Positions 8,969-17,689 of a stretch of 64,000 nt of DNA are shown one piece after another. The translations under genes were made by a program, and so were the position numbers. Below the pieces are notes generated by a model that saw only the letters and a program-made list of their open reading frames with translations, searched no databases and was not told the DNA's origin. How positions within the stretch are numbered: position 1 is the first letter of the stretch; each line of letters starts with the position of its first letter. The DNA lies in the NCBI RefSeq assembly GCF_900182595.1, contig NZ_FXTN01000005.1:186001-250000 (forward strand), written 5' to 3'. Origin of the DNA: Pedobacter westerhofensis. Lineage in GTDB: Bacteria; Bacteroidota; Bacteroidia; Sphingobacteriales; Sphingobacteriaceae.

Positions 8969-10387
8969 ATGAAGAAATATATAATTTGTGCAGTTGCAAT
9001 CACGTTAGCGGCCTGTTCAGCAAAGAAATATACCGCAGACAACCAACAAAACAGCAATGCTGCCAGTGATGTTGCCTTCTGGCTGACTAAAGGCGACCGC
9101 TCTGCCCTGCTGGAAAAACAAAATACAGTCTTGAATTTCGGAGAACTGAAAAACAGCAACCCTACCATTACGGTGGATGAGTCGCAGAAATTCCAGAGTA
9201 TCGATGGTTTTGGATATACCCTTACAGGCGGAAGCGCCGGACTGATCAACGGAATGAATGCCGCAGCACAGGATTCGCTTTTACAGAATTTATTTTCTAA
9301 TAAAAAAGATGGTATCGGGGTAAGTTATATCAGGGTAAGTATCGGTGCATCAGATATGAGTGCGGATACCTTTACCTATAATGATCTTCCTGCCGGGCAA
9401 ACGGATGCTGAACAAACAAAGTTCTCCATCAGCAAGGATATGGGCGCACTGATACCTGTGCTGAAAAAGATCGTGGCTATCCAGCCTAAGATCAAAATCC
9501 TGGGTTCCCCATGGTCGGCCCCTATCTGGATGAAAACCAACAACAGCTTTAAAGGCGGCAGCCTTAAGCCGGAGTATTACCAGTCGTACGCAAAATACTT
9601 TGTAAAATATATTGAGGCGATGAAAGCCCAGGGCATTACAATCGATGCGGTCACGATTCAGAATGAGCCCTTACATCCAGGTAATGTGCCAAGCATGTAC
9701 ATGGAGGCAAAAGATCAGGCGGTATTTATCAAAACTGCACTGGGGCCTTTGTTTAAATCATCAGGTATCAAAACCAAGATCATTTTGTACGACCATAATG
9801 CCGACAGGCCGGATTATCCGGTTACGATCCTAAATGATGCTGAAGCCAAACCTTACGTAGATGGTTCTGCATTTCACTTATATGCAGGCAAGATTTCGGC
9901 TTTAAGCACTGTCCATGATGCGCATCCTGATAAGAACCTGTACTTTACCGAGCAGTGGGTGGGTGGTCCCGGTAAGTTTGATGAGGATCTGAAATGGCAT
10001 GTATCTACGCTGATCATTGGCGCTACCCGCAACTGGAGCCGCAATGTTTTGGAATGGAACCTTGCTGCCGATCCTTCTTATGGCCCGCACACTGTTGGCG
10101 GCTGTGTAACCTGCTTAGGTGCCATTACAGTGAGCAATGCGGTAAAAAGAAACGTAGCATATTATATCATCGGCCATGCCTCGAAATTTGTGAGCCCGGG
10201 TTCGGTAAGGATTGCATCAAATATCAGCGGAGAGCTGCAAAATGTAGCTTTTAAGACACCTGAAGGTAAAACAGTACTGATCGTGGCAAACGGAAACCCT
10301 GGTGAGCAGGTATTTAATATCCTGAGCAAAGGTAAAATCGTTACGGCATCGCTGGCTGGAGGGGCTGTAGGGACTTTTGTCTGGTAG
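8969..10387 (+). CDS. GH30-family glucosylceramidase-like glycosidase, lipoprotein
   Basis: The 472-residue enzyme begins with a lipoprotein signal (LAAC, cysteine 16), so it is membrane-anchored and probably displayed outside. The GH30 fold is recognised from SIDGFGYTLTGGSA, LGSPWSAPIWMK, the acid/base Glu233 in QNEPLHPGN and the nucleophile Glu328 in FTEQWVGGP. A C-terminal beta domain follows, as in the family. GH30 members of this type cleave beta-glucosidic links such as those of glucosylceramide or beta-1,6-glucan. In Bacteroidetes they often sit in SusCD loci for beta-1,6-glucan, and this is the inferred substrate here. It lies 127 nt after susD with a terminator between them. Confidence 0.88.
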   Translation: MKKYIICAVAITLAACSAKKYTADNQQNSNAASDVAFWLTKGDRSALLEKQNTVLNFGELKNSNPTITVDESQKFQSIDGFGYTLTGGSAGLINGMNAAAQDSLLQNLFSNKKDGIGVSYIRVSIGASDMSADTFTYNDLPAGQTDAEQTKFSISKDMGALIPVLKKIVAIQPKIKILGSPWSAPIWMKTNNSFKGGSLKPEYYQSYAKYFVKYIEAMKAQGITIDAVTIQNEPLHPGNVPSMYMEAKDQAVFIKTALGPLFKSSGIKTKIILYDHNADRPDYPVTILNDAEAKPYVDGSAFHLYAGKISALSTVHDAHPDKNLYFTEQWVGGPGKFDEDLKWHVSTLIIGATRNWSRNVLEWNLAADPSYGPHTVGGCVTCLGAITVSNAVKRNVAYYIIGHASKFVSPGSVRIASNISGELQNVAFKTPEGKTVLIVANGNPGEQVFNILSKGKIVTASLAGGAVGTFVW

Positions 10388-10451
10388 AACACCTGCTTTG
10401 GCAAGGGTATTGCTGAAAAAAGATGTATTCTAACACATAGAAACCATACAT

Positions 10452-10916
10452 ATGAACAAATCAATTTTATCAATTGGTATGATTGCGGTCTTCATGGCTG
10501 CCTGCCAGAGCAAAACTCCCGAGGAGAAAATTGACAGCCTTGCAAAGTCGCCGGATACCGTAGCCGCGCAATCCAAAGCATGTTACGCATATATTAAAAA
10601 CAGGGATACAGTTACGCTTTCTTACACGATCGCAGGAAATAACATTGCCGGGGAATTCAGCAACAATCTGTTTGAAAAAGATAAAAACTCAGGACAGATC
10701 AATGGAATAATCAAAGGAGATACCATCATCGCAGATTATACGGCCAAAGGCGAAGGAGTAACTTCTGTACGGCAGGTGGCTTTTTTAAAGAAAGGCGACC
10801 AGCTACTGGAAGGCTATGGCGATACCCGGGAAGAAAATGGTAAAATGGTGTTCACAAAGGTTCATGAACTGAAATTTGTAAGTGCAATAGGCCTTACCGC
10901 TGTTGAATGTAAATAG
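10452..10916 (+). CDS. small lipoprotein of unknown function
   Basis: A 154-residue product with a lipoprotein signal (FMAAC, cysteine 18), then an acidic linker (TPEEKIDSL) and a beta-rich domain containing GNNIAGEFSNNLFEKDKNSG and IKGDTIIADYTAKGEG. That domain resembles small periplasmic lipoproteins of Bacteroidetes that report turnover-type beta strands. I do not recognise a named family. It lies 64 nt after the GH30 gene on the same strand, so it may belong to the glycan locus, but its role is unknown. Confidence 0.7.
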   Translation: MNKSILSIGMIAVFMAACQSKTPEEKIDSLAKSPDTVAAQSKACYAYIKNRDTVTLSYTIAGNNIAGEFSNNLFEKDKNSGQINGIIKGDTIIADYTAKGEGVTSVRQVAFLKKGDQLLEGYGDTREENGKMVFTKVHELKFVSAIGLTAVECK

Positions 10917-10929
10917 GCGTTCCGAAGTA

Positions 10930-11616
10930 TTAAAATCCTTCGAAACGCTCCCAAAAGCCATCTACTGGCAGTTTGGCAAATATATTTACAGGTTCCTTTT
11001 TTACCGGATGCAAAAATTGCAGCCTGCGTGCATGCAAACAGATACTACCTTTACGGCTGCCCCTTGGGTAGCCGTACTTGTTATCGCCCACGATAGGGCA
11101 GCCCAGCGTAGACAGCTGCACCCTGATCTGGTGCGATCGTCCCGTCAGAGGATCAACCTCGATCAGGTAATAACCGCCAAGCTCGCCCAGCAGCCTGTAA
11201 CTCAGCTCTGCGCGCTGGCTCCCTTCCACTTCTTTCAGATGCGGCGTAACCACATTTGTTTTAGGATTCTTCACCAGCCAGTGTACCAGCGTGCCCGAAG
11301 GGACTGCAGGTTTATTGCGCACGATTGCCCAATAGGTTTTCTTTACCTCCCGGTTTTTGAAAACAGCATTCATGCGCTCCAGCGCTTTGCTGGTCTTTGC
11401 AAAAAGAATAACACCACTTACGGGACGGTCTAAACGATGTACCACCCCCAGGAACGCACCCCCGGGCTTATTATATTTTGCAGCAATGTACTTTTTCACC
11501 ATCTCGTCCAGAGGTTCGTCTTTGGTTTCGTCTACCTGTACGATATCCCCTGCACGCTTACTGATCGCGATCAGGTGATTATCCTCAAAGAGTATATCTT
11601 TATCTGTTACCGGCAT
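10930..11616 (-). CDS. RluA-family pseudouridine synthase
   Basis: It isomerises uridine to pseudouridine in rRNA or tRNA. The 228-residue protein has the catalytic motif HRLDRPVSG with Asp63, preceded by LFEDNHLIAISKRAG and followed by GRSHQIRVQLSTLGCPIVGD, all typical of RluA/RsuA-like enzymes. It lacks the N-terminal S4 domain of RluC/RluD, giving a short single-domain form. It directly follows panB (the panB stop and this start are adjacent), so the two are likely co-transcribed. The exact target site cannot be assigned. Confidence 0.88.
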   Translation of the reverse strand: MPVTDKDILFEDNHLIAISKRAGDIVQVDETKDEPLDEMVKKYIAAKYNKPGGAFLGVVHRLDRPVSGVILFAKTSKALERMNAVFKNREVKKTYWAIVRNKPAVPSGTLVHWLVKNPKTNVVTPHLKEVEGSQRAELSYRLLGELGGYYLIEVDPLTGRSHQIRVQLSTLGCPIVGDNKYGYPRGSRKGSICLHARRLQFLHPVKKEPVNIFAKLPVDGFWERFEGF

Positions 11617-12432
11617 TTAGTATTGCTCCTTTTCATTTGGAAAATCGTTTGCTTTCACATCCCTGATGTAAGATTTTGCAGCGCCCAGGATCTCTTCGTA
11701 TAAGTTAAGATACTGACGAAGAAAACGGGGCTTAAAGCCCTTGGTTAAACCGATCATATCATTTACTACCAGCACCTGTCCGTCGCAATACTGTCCGGCA
11801 CCTATACCAATCACAGGGATATGAAGGCTTTCTGCTACTTCTTTTGCCAGTGCTGCAGGGATCTTTTCAAGAACGACCGCAAAGCAACCTGCATCCTGTA
11901 ACGCTTTTGCGTCAACTTTCAGCTTTTCTGCTTCTGCCTCATCCTTGGCGCGCACGGTATAGGTACCGAATTTATAGATAGACTGTGGTGTTAAGCCCAG
12001 ATGGCCCATTACCGGGATACCTGCAGTGATAATACGTTCGATAGAATCTACGATCTCGGTACCACCTTCCAGCTTTACACCATGGGCCCCCGATTCTTTC
12101 ATGATCCTGATCGCAGAACTCAGCGCTTCTTTAGAATTGCCCTGATATGATCCAAACGGAAGATCAACTACCACAAATGCGCGGGTAGCGCCCCTTACTA
12201 CGCCCTGTGCATGATAGATCATCTGATCCAGGGTAATAGGCAATGTAGTTTCGTGGCCAGCCATTACATTAGAGGCTGAATCACCTACCAATAAAACATC
12301 CAGGCCCGCATCATCAAGAACTGTAGCCATGGAATAATCATAAGCCGTTAACATCGATATTTTTTCGCCACGATGCTTCATTTCCTGCAGAATGTGGGTC
12401 GTGATACGTTTTACTTCTTTATTTACAGACAT
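11617..12432 (-). CDS. panB: 3-methyl-2-oxobutanoate hydroxymethyltransferase
   Basis: PanB makes ketopantoate from alpha-ketoisovalerate and methylene-tetrahydrofolate, the first committed step of pantothenate and CoA synthesis. The 271-residue cytosolic protein shows [26 protein letters not shown] with the metal-binding Asp, GHLGLTPQ and [14 protein letters not shown], all family motifs. Length is normal. panC and panD are not in the window. A -7 element lies 21 nt upstream and the pseudouridine synthase gene follows without a gap. Confidence 0.96.
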   Translation of the reverse strand: MSVNKEVKRITTHILQEMKHRGEKISMLTAYDYSMATVLDDAGLDVLLVGDSASNVMAGHETTLPITLDQMIYHAQGVVRGATRAFVVVDLPFGSYQGNSKEALSSAIRIMKESGAHGVKLEGGTEIVDSIERIITAGIPVMGHLGLTPQSIYKFGTYTVRAKDEAEAEKLKVDAKALQDAGCFAVVLEKIPAALAKEVAESLHIPVIGIGAGQYCDGQVLVVNDMIGLTKGFKPRFLRQYLNLYEEILGAAKSYIRDVKANDFPNEKEQY

Positions 12433-12452
12433 AAATTTATGCTTTAAGCGGA

Positions 12453-12460
12453 CAAAATTA
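12453..12460 (-). promoter_or_regulatory. -7 element of panB
   Basis: On the minus strand this reads TAATTTTG, a match to TAnnTTTG, 21 nt before the panB start. No good -33 TTG is visible. Confidence 0.35.
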
Positions 12461-12543
12461 GGGTATTCATTTGAGAAACCCGTGTCTTCACGTTTATTAT
12501 ATCCTCAGCGTTGCGTAACATTTTAATCCTTTCAAAAAAAATC

Positions 12544-12573
12544 TTGATTTAACTGCGTAAAAACGTATCTTTG
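12544..12573 (+). promoter_or_regulatory. promoter of carA
   Basis: TTG (12544-12546), 19 nt, then TATCTTTG (12566-12573) is a full match to the Bacteroidetes promoter. The predicted start near 12579 gives a leader of about 110 nt, long enough to hold the upstream ORF at 12583-12699. Confidence 0.7.
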
Positions 12574-12582
12574 TATCCCGAA

Positions 12583-12699
12583 ATGAACGGAGTATTCAAC
12601 ATCACATTTTTCAGCTCTTACAGCGGTATCAATCTGCTAATTACCGGTTCATTAACCCCTTTTTTCAAATTATTTTCTCATTTTAATTACGATGACTAA
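12583..12699 (+). CDS. possible 38-codon leader ORF overlapping carA
   Basis: An open frame begins with ATG about 4 nt after the predicted transcription start and runs 38 codons through the carA leader. Its TAA at 12697-12699 lies just past the carA ATG at 12692, in another frame. The product would be hydrophobic and rich in Phe, Ser and Leu. The start/stop overlap would allow translational coupling or leader-peptide control of carA. An open frame of this length can arise by chance, so this is tentative. Confidence 0.25.
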   Translation: MNGVFNITFFSSYSGINLLITGSLTPFFKLFSHFNYDD

Positions 12700-13804
12700 C
12701 TACACCAAGTTACCTGCGATCTTGTTATTGGCTGACGGTACCGTTTACCACGGTAAAGCTGCCGGAAAAATTGGTACAACAACAGGAGAGATTTGTTTCA
12801 ATACCGGAATGACAGGGTATCAGGAAATTTTCACTGATCCTTCTTATTTTGGTCAGATCATGGTCACCACCAATGCCCATATCGGTAATTACGGAATTCA
12901 TAAAGAAGAAATCGAATCTGATTCGATTAAAATCGCAGGTCTGGTATGTAAGAATTACAACATCGGCTATAGCCGCAAGGAAGCCAGTGAATCTATACAG
13001 GATTACTTCCAGAATGAGAACATCGTTGGTATATCAGATATTGACACGCGTTCACTGGTAAGAAAAATCAGGGACCAGGGCGCCATGAATGCCATCATCT
13101 CTTCAGAGATCACTGACATTGATGAACTGAAAGCCAAGCTGGCAAGTGTGCCTTCAATGGACGGCCTTGAGCTGTCTTCGCAGGTTTCTACCAAAGAACC
13201 TTATTTTTACGGTTCTCCTGATGCAACCTATAAAGTTGCAGCGGTAGATTTCGGGATCAAGAAAAATACCCTGCGTAATTTTGATGAAAGGGACTTATAC
13301 ATCCAGGTTTTCCCGGCCAGGACTTCATTTGAAGAAATGGACAAATGGGGTGCAGATGCATATTTCATTTCCAATGGCCCCGGCGATCCTGCTGCCATGC
13401 CATATGCAATTGAGATGGTAAAAGAAATCCTTGAAGCAGACAAGCCGCTTTTCGGTATTTGTTTGGGTCACCAGTTACTGGCTCAGGCCAATGGAATCGG
13501 CACTATGAAAATGTTCAACGGGCACAGGGGATTAAACCACCCGGTAAAAAACATCATCAAAAATCACTGTGAAGTAACTTCTCAGAACCACGGTTTTGGT
13601 GTGATCCCTGACGAAGTAAGAAACTCTGATAAAGTAGAAATTACGCATATCAACCTTAATGATCAGTCGATCGAAGGTATCCGTGTAAAAGGTAAGAAAG
13701 CATTCTCGGTACAGTACCACCCTGAATCTTCTCCTGGCCCACATGATTCACGTTACCTGTTTGATGATTTTGTAAATATGATCACAAGCGAAAAAACCTG
13801 GTAA
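12692..13804 (+). CDS. carA: carbamoyl-phosphate synthase small (glutaminase) subunit
   Basis: CarA hydrolyses glutamine and passes ammonia to CarB for carbamoyl phosphate, the precursor of arginine and pyrimidines. The 370-residue protein has the CPSase small-chain N-terminal domain (about 8-140, GEICFNTGMTGYQEI) and a class I glutamine amidotransferase domain (about 183-365). The nucleophile is Cys257 in FGICLGHQLLA, with His343 and Glu345 in QYHPESSPGPHD. carB is not adjacent; an unrelated ABC exporter follows after a terminator. A 38-codon ORF overlaps its start. Confidence 0.97.
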   Translation: MTNYTKLPAILLLADGTVYHGKAAGKIGTTTGEICFNTGMTGYQEIFTDPSYFGQIMVTTNAHIGNYGIHKEEIESDSIKIAGLVCKNYNIGYSRKEASESIQDYFQNENIVGISDIDTRSLVRKIRDQGAMNAIISSEITDIDELKAKLASVPSMDGLELSSQVSTKEPYFYGSPDATYKVAAVDFGIKKNTLRNFDERDLYIQVFPARTSFEEMDKWGADAYFISNGPGDPAAMPYAIEMVKEILEADKPLFGICLGHQLLAQANGIGTMKMFNGHRGLNHPVKNIIKNHCEVTSQNHGFGVIPDEVRNSDKVEITHINLNDQSIEGIRVKGKKAFSVQYHPESSPGPHDSRYLFDDFVNMITSEKTW

Positions 13805-13847
13805 GCATTTTCAACCGCGTTTAACCATCATCTGACCACCATATTTG

Positions 13848-13877
13848 AAAAGGATTGTGCAATATCAATCCTTTTTG
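13848..13877 (+). terminator. intrinsic terminator after carA
   Basis: A perfect 10-bp stem (13848-13857 with 13866-13875), an 8-nt loop and a T-rich end. It lies between carA and the ABC ATPase gene and argues against start codons of the ATPase gene placed upstream of 13877. Confidence 0.75.
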
Positions 13878-13902
13878 CATGAAACATACTTACATTTATC
13901 CT

Positions 13903-14670
13903 ATGGATAGAAACAACGCCATTATCAGTGTCCGTAATCTGGTAAAAAATTATGCTGACTTCACTGCGGTGAAGGGGTTGAGCTTTGACGTCTATGAAAA
14001 TGAAATTTTCGGACTGCTCGGCCCTAATGGTGCCGGAAAAACCACAACCCTTGAAATTATCGAGACCCTCAGGGAGAAAACATCCGGCGAAATCATTGTT
14101 GATGGCTTTTCGGTAGATCATGATGCCAATGAAATTAAACGTATTATCGGTGTACAATTACAGGCCGCAGGTTATTATCCTAACCTGAACCTGGTAGAGC
14201 TGATGGAACTATTTGCCGGTTTATACGGGGTAAATATCAAACCGATGGAAATGCTCGAAAAGGTAAACCTGCAGGACAAGGCCAAAGCAAAATACAAAGC
14301 ACTTTCGGGCGGTCAGAAACAAAGATTTTCTATCGCTACCACCCTGCTTAACTCTCCAAAGATCATATTTTTAGATGAGCCCACCACCGGACTTGACCCT
14401 CAGGCCAGGAGGAACTTGTGGGACCTGATCACAGAGATCAGAAAAAATGGCACCACGGTAGTGATCACTACTCACTATATGGATGAGGCCGAACAGCTGT
14501 GCGACCGGGTTGCTTTTGTAGAGCGCGGAGAGATCATCGCACTGGATACGCCGGATAACCTTATTGATCAGTTACTGAGCAGAGGATTTGAACGCACAAA
14601 AGAAGTAAAAAAAGCTAATCTGGAGGATGTATTCATCAACCTGACCGGCAAAGAATGGCGCGAAGGCTAA
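13903..14670 (+). CDS. ABC-2 exporter ATP-binding subunit
   Basis: The 255-residue ATPase has Walker A GPNGAGKTT (40-48), Q-loop region GVQLQAAGYYP, signature LSGGQ (134-138), Walker B IIFLDEP (154-160) and the H-loop TTHYMDEAEQ. It powers the permease encoded directly downstream. The frame is open further upstream (ATG at 13879, TTG at 13855), but these overlap or abut the carA terminator, so the ATG at 13903 (MDRNNAIISV) is preferred. DrrA/NatA-like multidrug or lipid exporters have this layout. The substrate is unknown. Confidence 0.88.
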   Translation: MDRNNAIISVRNLVKNYADFTAVKGLSFDVYENEIFGLLGPNGAGKTTTLEIIETLREKTSGEIIVDGFSVDHDANEIKRIIGVQLQAAGYYPNLNLVELMELFAGLYGVNIKPMEMLEKVNLQDKAKAKYKALSGGQKQRFSIATTLLNSPKIIFLDEPTTGLDPQARRNLWDLITEIRKNGTTVVITTHYMDEAEQLCDRVAFVERGEIIALDTPDNLIDQLLSRGFERTKEVKKANLEDVFINLTGKEWREG

Positions 14671-15774
14671 ATGATATCAAAGATGAATAAACCGTATAAC
14701 CATACAAAGGCTACCCTTGCGCTTGCCAAAGCAAGTTTCCGCTCTATCATGCGCAGCCCTTCGGCAGTAGTTTTCACTTTAGCCTTCCCACTGATATTTA
14801 TCCTGGTTTTCGGATTTTTGGGCGGCGGGGGAATTAAGGTAGATCTGGCCATCGCTCCCGGGTCTGATCTGCAGAACCCCGTGATCAAAGCACTGGAAGA
14901 AACCGCTGTCATCAACCTGGTGAAGAATAAATCTAAAACAGAGATTGCGCAGCAGCTGGAAAAAGGAAACATTGCAGGAGTAATCGACGTTCGTAAAAAC
15001 ACGGTACCACAGCCCGCCTACCTGGCCAATGTGCAATATACCTCGGCCTCAATGGATAAAGGCAACATCCTGAAATCTGTATTGAACAACCTGATGTTCA
15101 TGCTGAATACCAGAGATTTAAAACCATCTGTGGCAGAGATCAGGGAAAGTACTGTTCATGGCAGGACTTACAGAACGATAGATTTCATCCTACCCGGCCA
15201 GCTGGGCTTTTCCCTGCTGAGTACCGGCGTTTTTGGAACCGCCTTTGTCTTTTTCAGTTTAAGGCAAACGCTGGTGATCAAACGTTTCTTTGCAACACCG
15301 GTTAAAAGGGCGAGTATCATCTTAGGCGAAGGCCTGGCAAGAATTGGCTTTGCGCTGCTCGGAGCGGTATTTATCATTATGATAGGCCACTTCTTTTTTC
15401 ACTTTACGCTGATACACGGCATAGTCACTGTACTGAATATGCTGGTATTGTCAATTATCGGGCTCATCGTTTTTATGGGCTTTGGCTTTGTGGTATCAGG
15501 CATCGCTAAAAGCGAAAGTACCATTCCGCCGATTGCAAATATCATTACACTGCCCCAGTTTTTATTGTCGGGCACGTTTTTTTCTATAGATCATTTCCCC
15601 GTTTGGCTGCAGCCGATCAGCCGCGCTTTACCGCTTACCTATTTAAACGATGCGATGCGACAGGTGGCTTTTGAGGGCGCAGGGCTATGGGATGTGAAAT
15701 TACAGATTTTAATTATGCTGATCTGGGGCATCGCAATTTATGCCCTGGCAGTCAAGGTATTCAAGTGGGAATAA
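14671..15774 (+). CDS. ABC-2 type exporter permease
   Basis: The 367-residue inner-membrane protein has one N-terminal helix (about 35-52), an extracytoplasmic domain (about 55-165), and five membrane helices at the C-terminal end (about 175-365), the ABC-2/YhgE-like plan. The motif FLLSGTFFSIDHFPVWLQP and the following PLTYLNDAMRQ are typical of ABC-2 permeases. Its ATG directly follows the stop of the ATPase gene (TAAATG), so the two subunits are co-translated. A second in-frame ATG lies four codons in. Substrate unknown. Confidence 0.88.
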   Translation: MISKMNKPYNHTKATLALAKASFRSIMRSPSAVVFTLAFPLIFILVFGFLGGGGIKVDLAIAPGSDLQNPVIKALEETAVINLVKNKSKTEIAQQLEKGNIAGVIDVRKNTVPQPAYLANVQYTSASMDKGNILKSVLNNLMFMLNTRDLKPSVAEIRESTVHGRTYRTIDFILPGQLGFSLLSTGVFGTAFVFFSLRQTLVIKRFFATPVKRASIILGEGLARIGFALLGAVFIIMIGHFFFHFTLIHGIVTVLNMLVLSIIGLIVFMGFGFVVSGIAKSESTIPPIANIITLPQFLLSGTFFSIDHFPVWLQPISRALPLTYLNDAMRQVAFEGAGLWDVKLQILIMLIWGIAIYALAVKVFKWE

Positions 15775-15778
15775 TTTT

Positions 15779-15800
15779 TATAGGGCAATCCGTCCCTATA
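15779..15800 (+). terminator. weak hairpin after the ABC permease gene
   Basis: TATAGGG (15779-15785) pairs with CCCTATA (15794-15800) across an 8-nt loop, followed by a loosely T-rich stretch. It may end the ABC operon before eno. Confidence 0.35.
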
Positions 15801-15857
15801 GTTTAAATTTTATTTTAACTTTGATTATCAACTGGGTAATTGTAATATTTACACTAA

Positions 15858-17174
<1,317 letters not shown>

Positions 17175-17301
17175 TAAGGTATCCTTATGTGTTGACAAGC
17201 GTTTGTTAACATTTGAACCCGAGATGATGAATTTAATCATCCAAGGCCCCATCTAACAATTGAAAAACAATAGATCAATTGGATGAATATGAGCATTTTA
17301 A

Positions 17302-17338
17302 AAACATCCGGAGTTTTAAACTTCGGATGTTTTTTTTT
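17302..17338 (+). terminator. intrinsic terminator of eno
   Basis: AACATCCG (17303-17310) pairs with CGGATGTT (17324-17331). The inner part can extend the stem further, and nine T residues follow. This is a strong factor-independent terminator. Confidence 0.85.
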
Positions 17339-17341
17339 ATA

Positions 17342-17349
17342 TACATTTG
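17342..17349 (+). promoter_or_regulatory. -7 element of the FtsB/DivIC-like gene
   Basis: TACATTTG fits TAnnTTTG and ends 4 nt before the ATG at 17354, so transcription would begin at or next to the start codon. This supports the 17354 start and suggests a leaderless or near-leaderless mRNA. Confidence 0.4.
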
Positions 17350-17353
17350 TCTT

Positions 17354-17653
17354 ATGAACAGATTGCTGGATATCTTTAGGAACAAATACTTTCTGTCGGC
17401 CGCAGCCTTCGTGGTATGGATGTTATTCTTCGATAAAAATGACATGCTCTCTCAATATGAATACCGTGCGGAAGTACACAAACTACAGGAAGAAAAAGAC
17501 TTCTATGAAAAGGAAACTGCCCAGGTAAAAAAAGACCTCAACGAACTCAATACCAATCTGAATACTGCCGAGAAATTTGCCAGGGAGAAATACTTTATGA
17601 AAAAGGACAATGAAGATGTCTTCATCATCATTAAGGAAGCGCCCAAAGACTAA
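17354..17653 (+). CDS. FtsB/DivIC-like septum formation initiator
   Basis: A 99-residue bitopic membrane protein: a short cytoplasmic start (MNRLLDIFRNKYF), one membrane helix (about 14-28) and a coiled coil (about 36-80), ending in FAREKYFMKKDNEDVF, the conserved tail of the FtsB/DivIC family. These proteins bridge FtsQ and FtsL in the divisome. Position next to eno is a classic family context. An upstream in-frame start at 17279 lies before the eno terminator and is rejected, since it would place the start in the eno 3' end. Confidence 0.85.
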   Translation: MNRLLDIFRNKYFLSAAAFVVWMLFFDKNDMLSQYEYRAEVHKLQEEKDFYEKETAQVKKDLNELNTNLNTAEKFAREKYFMKKDNEDVFIIIKEAPKD

Positions 17654-17689
17654 GCATTTCATGCTTCAATAACAGGAACCAGTTGAAGG

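Noticed and set aside
10903..11433. 176-codon plus-strand frame opposite the pseudouridine synthase gene
   Set aside because: The RluA-type protein on the minus strand has all motifs; the opposite frame shows none.
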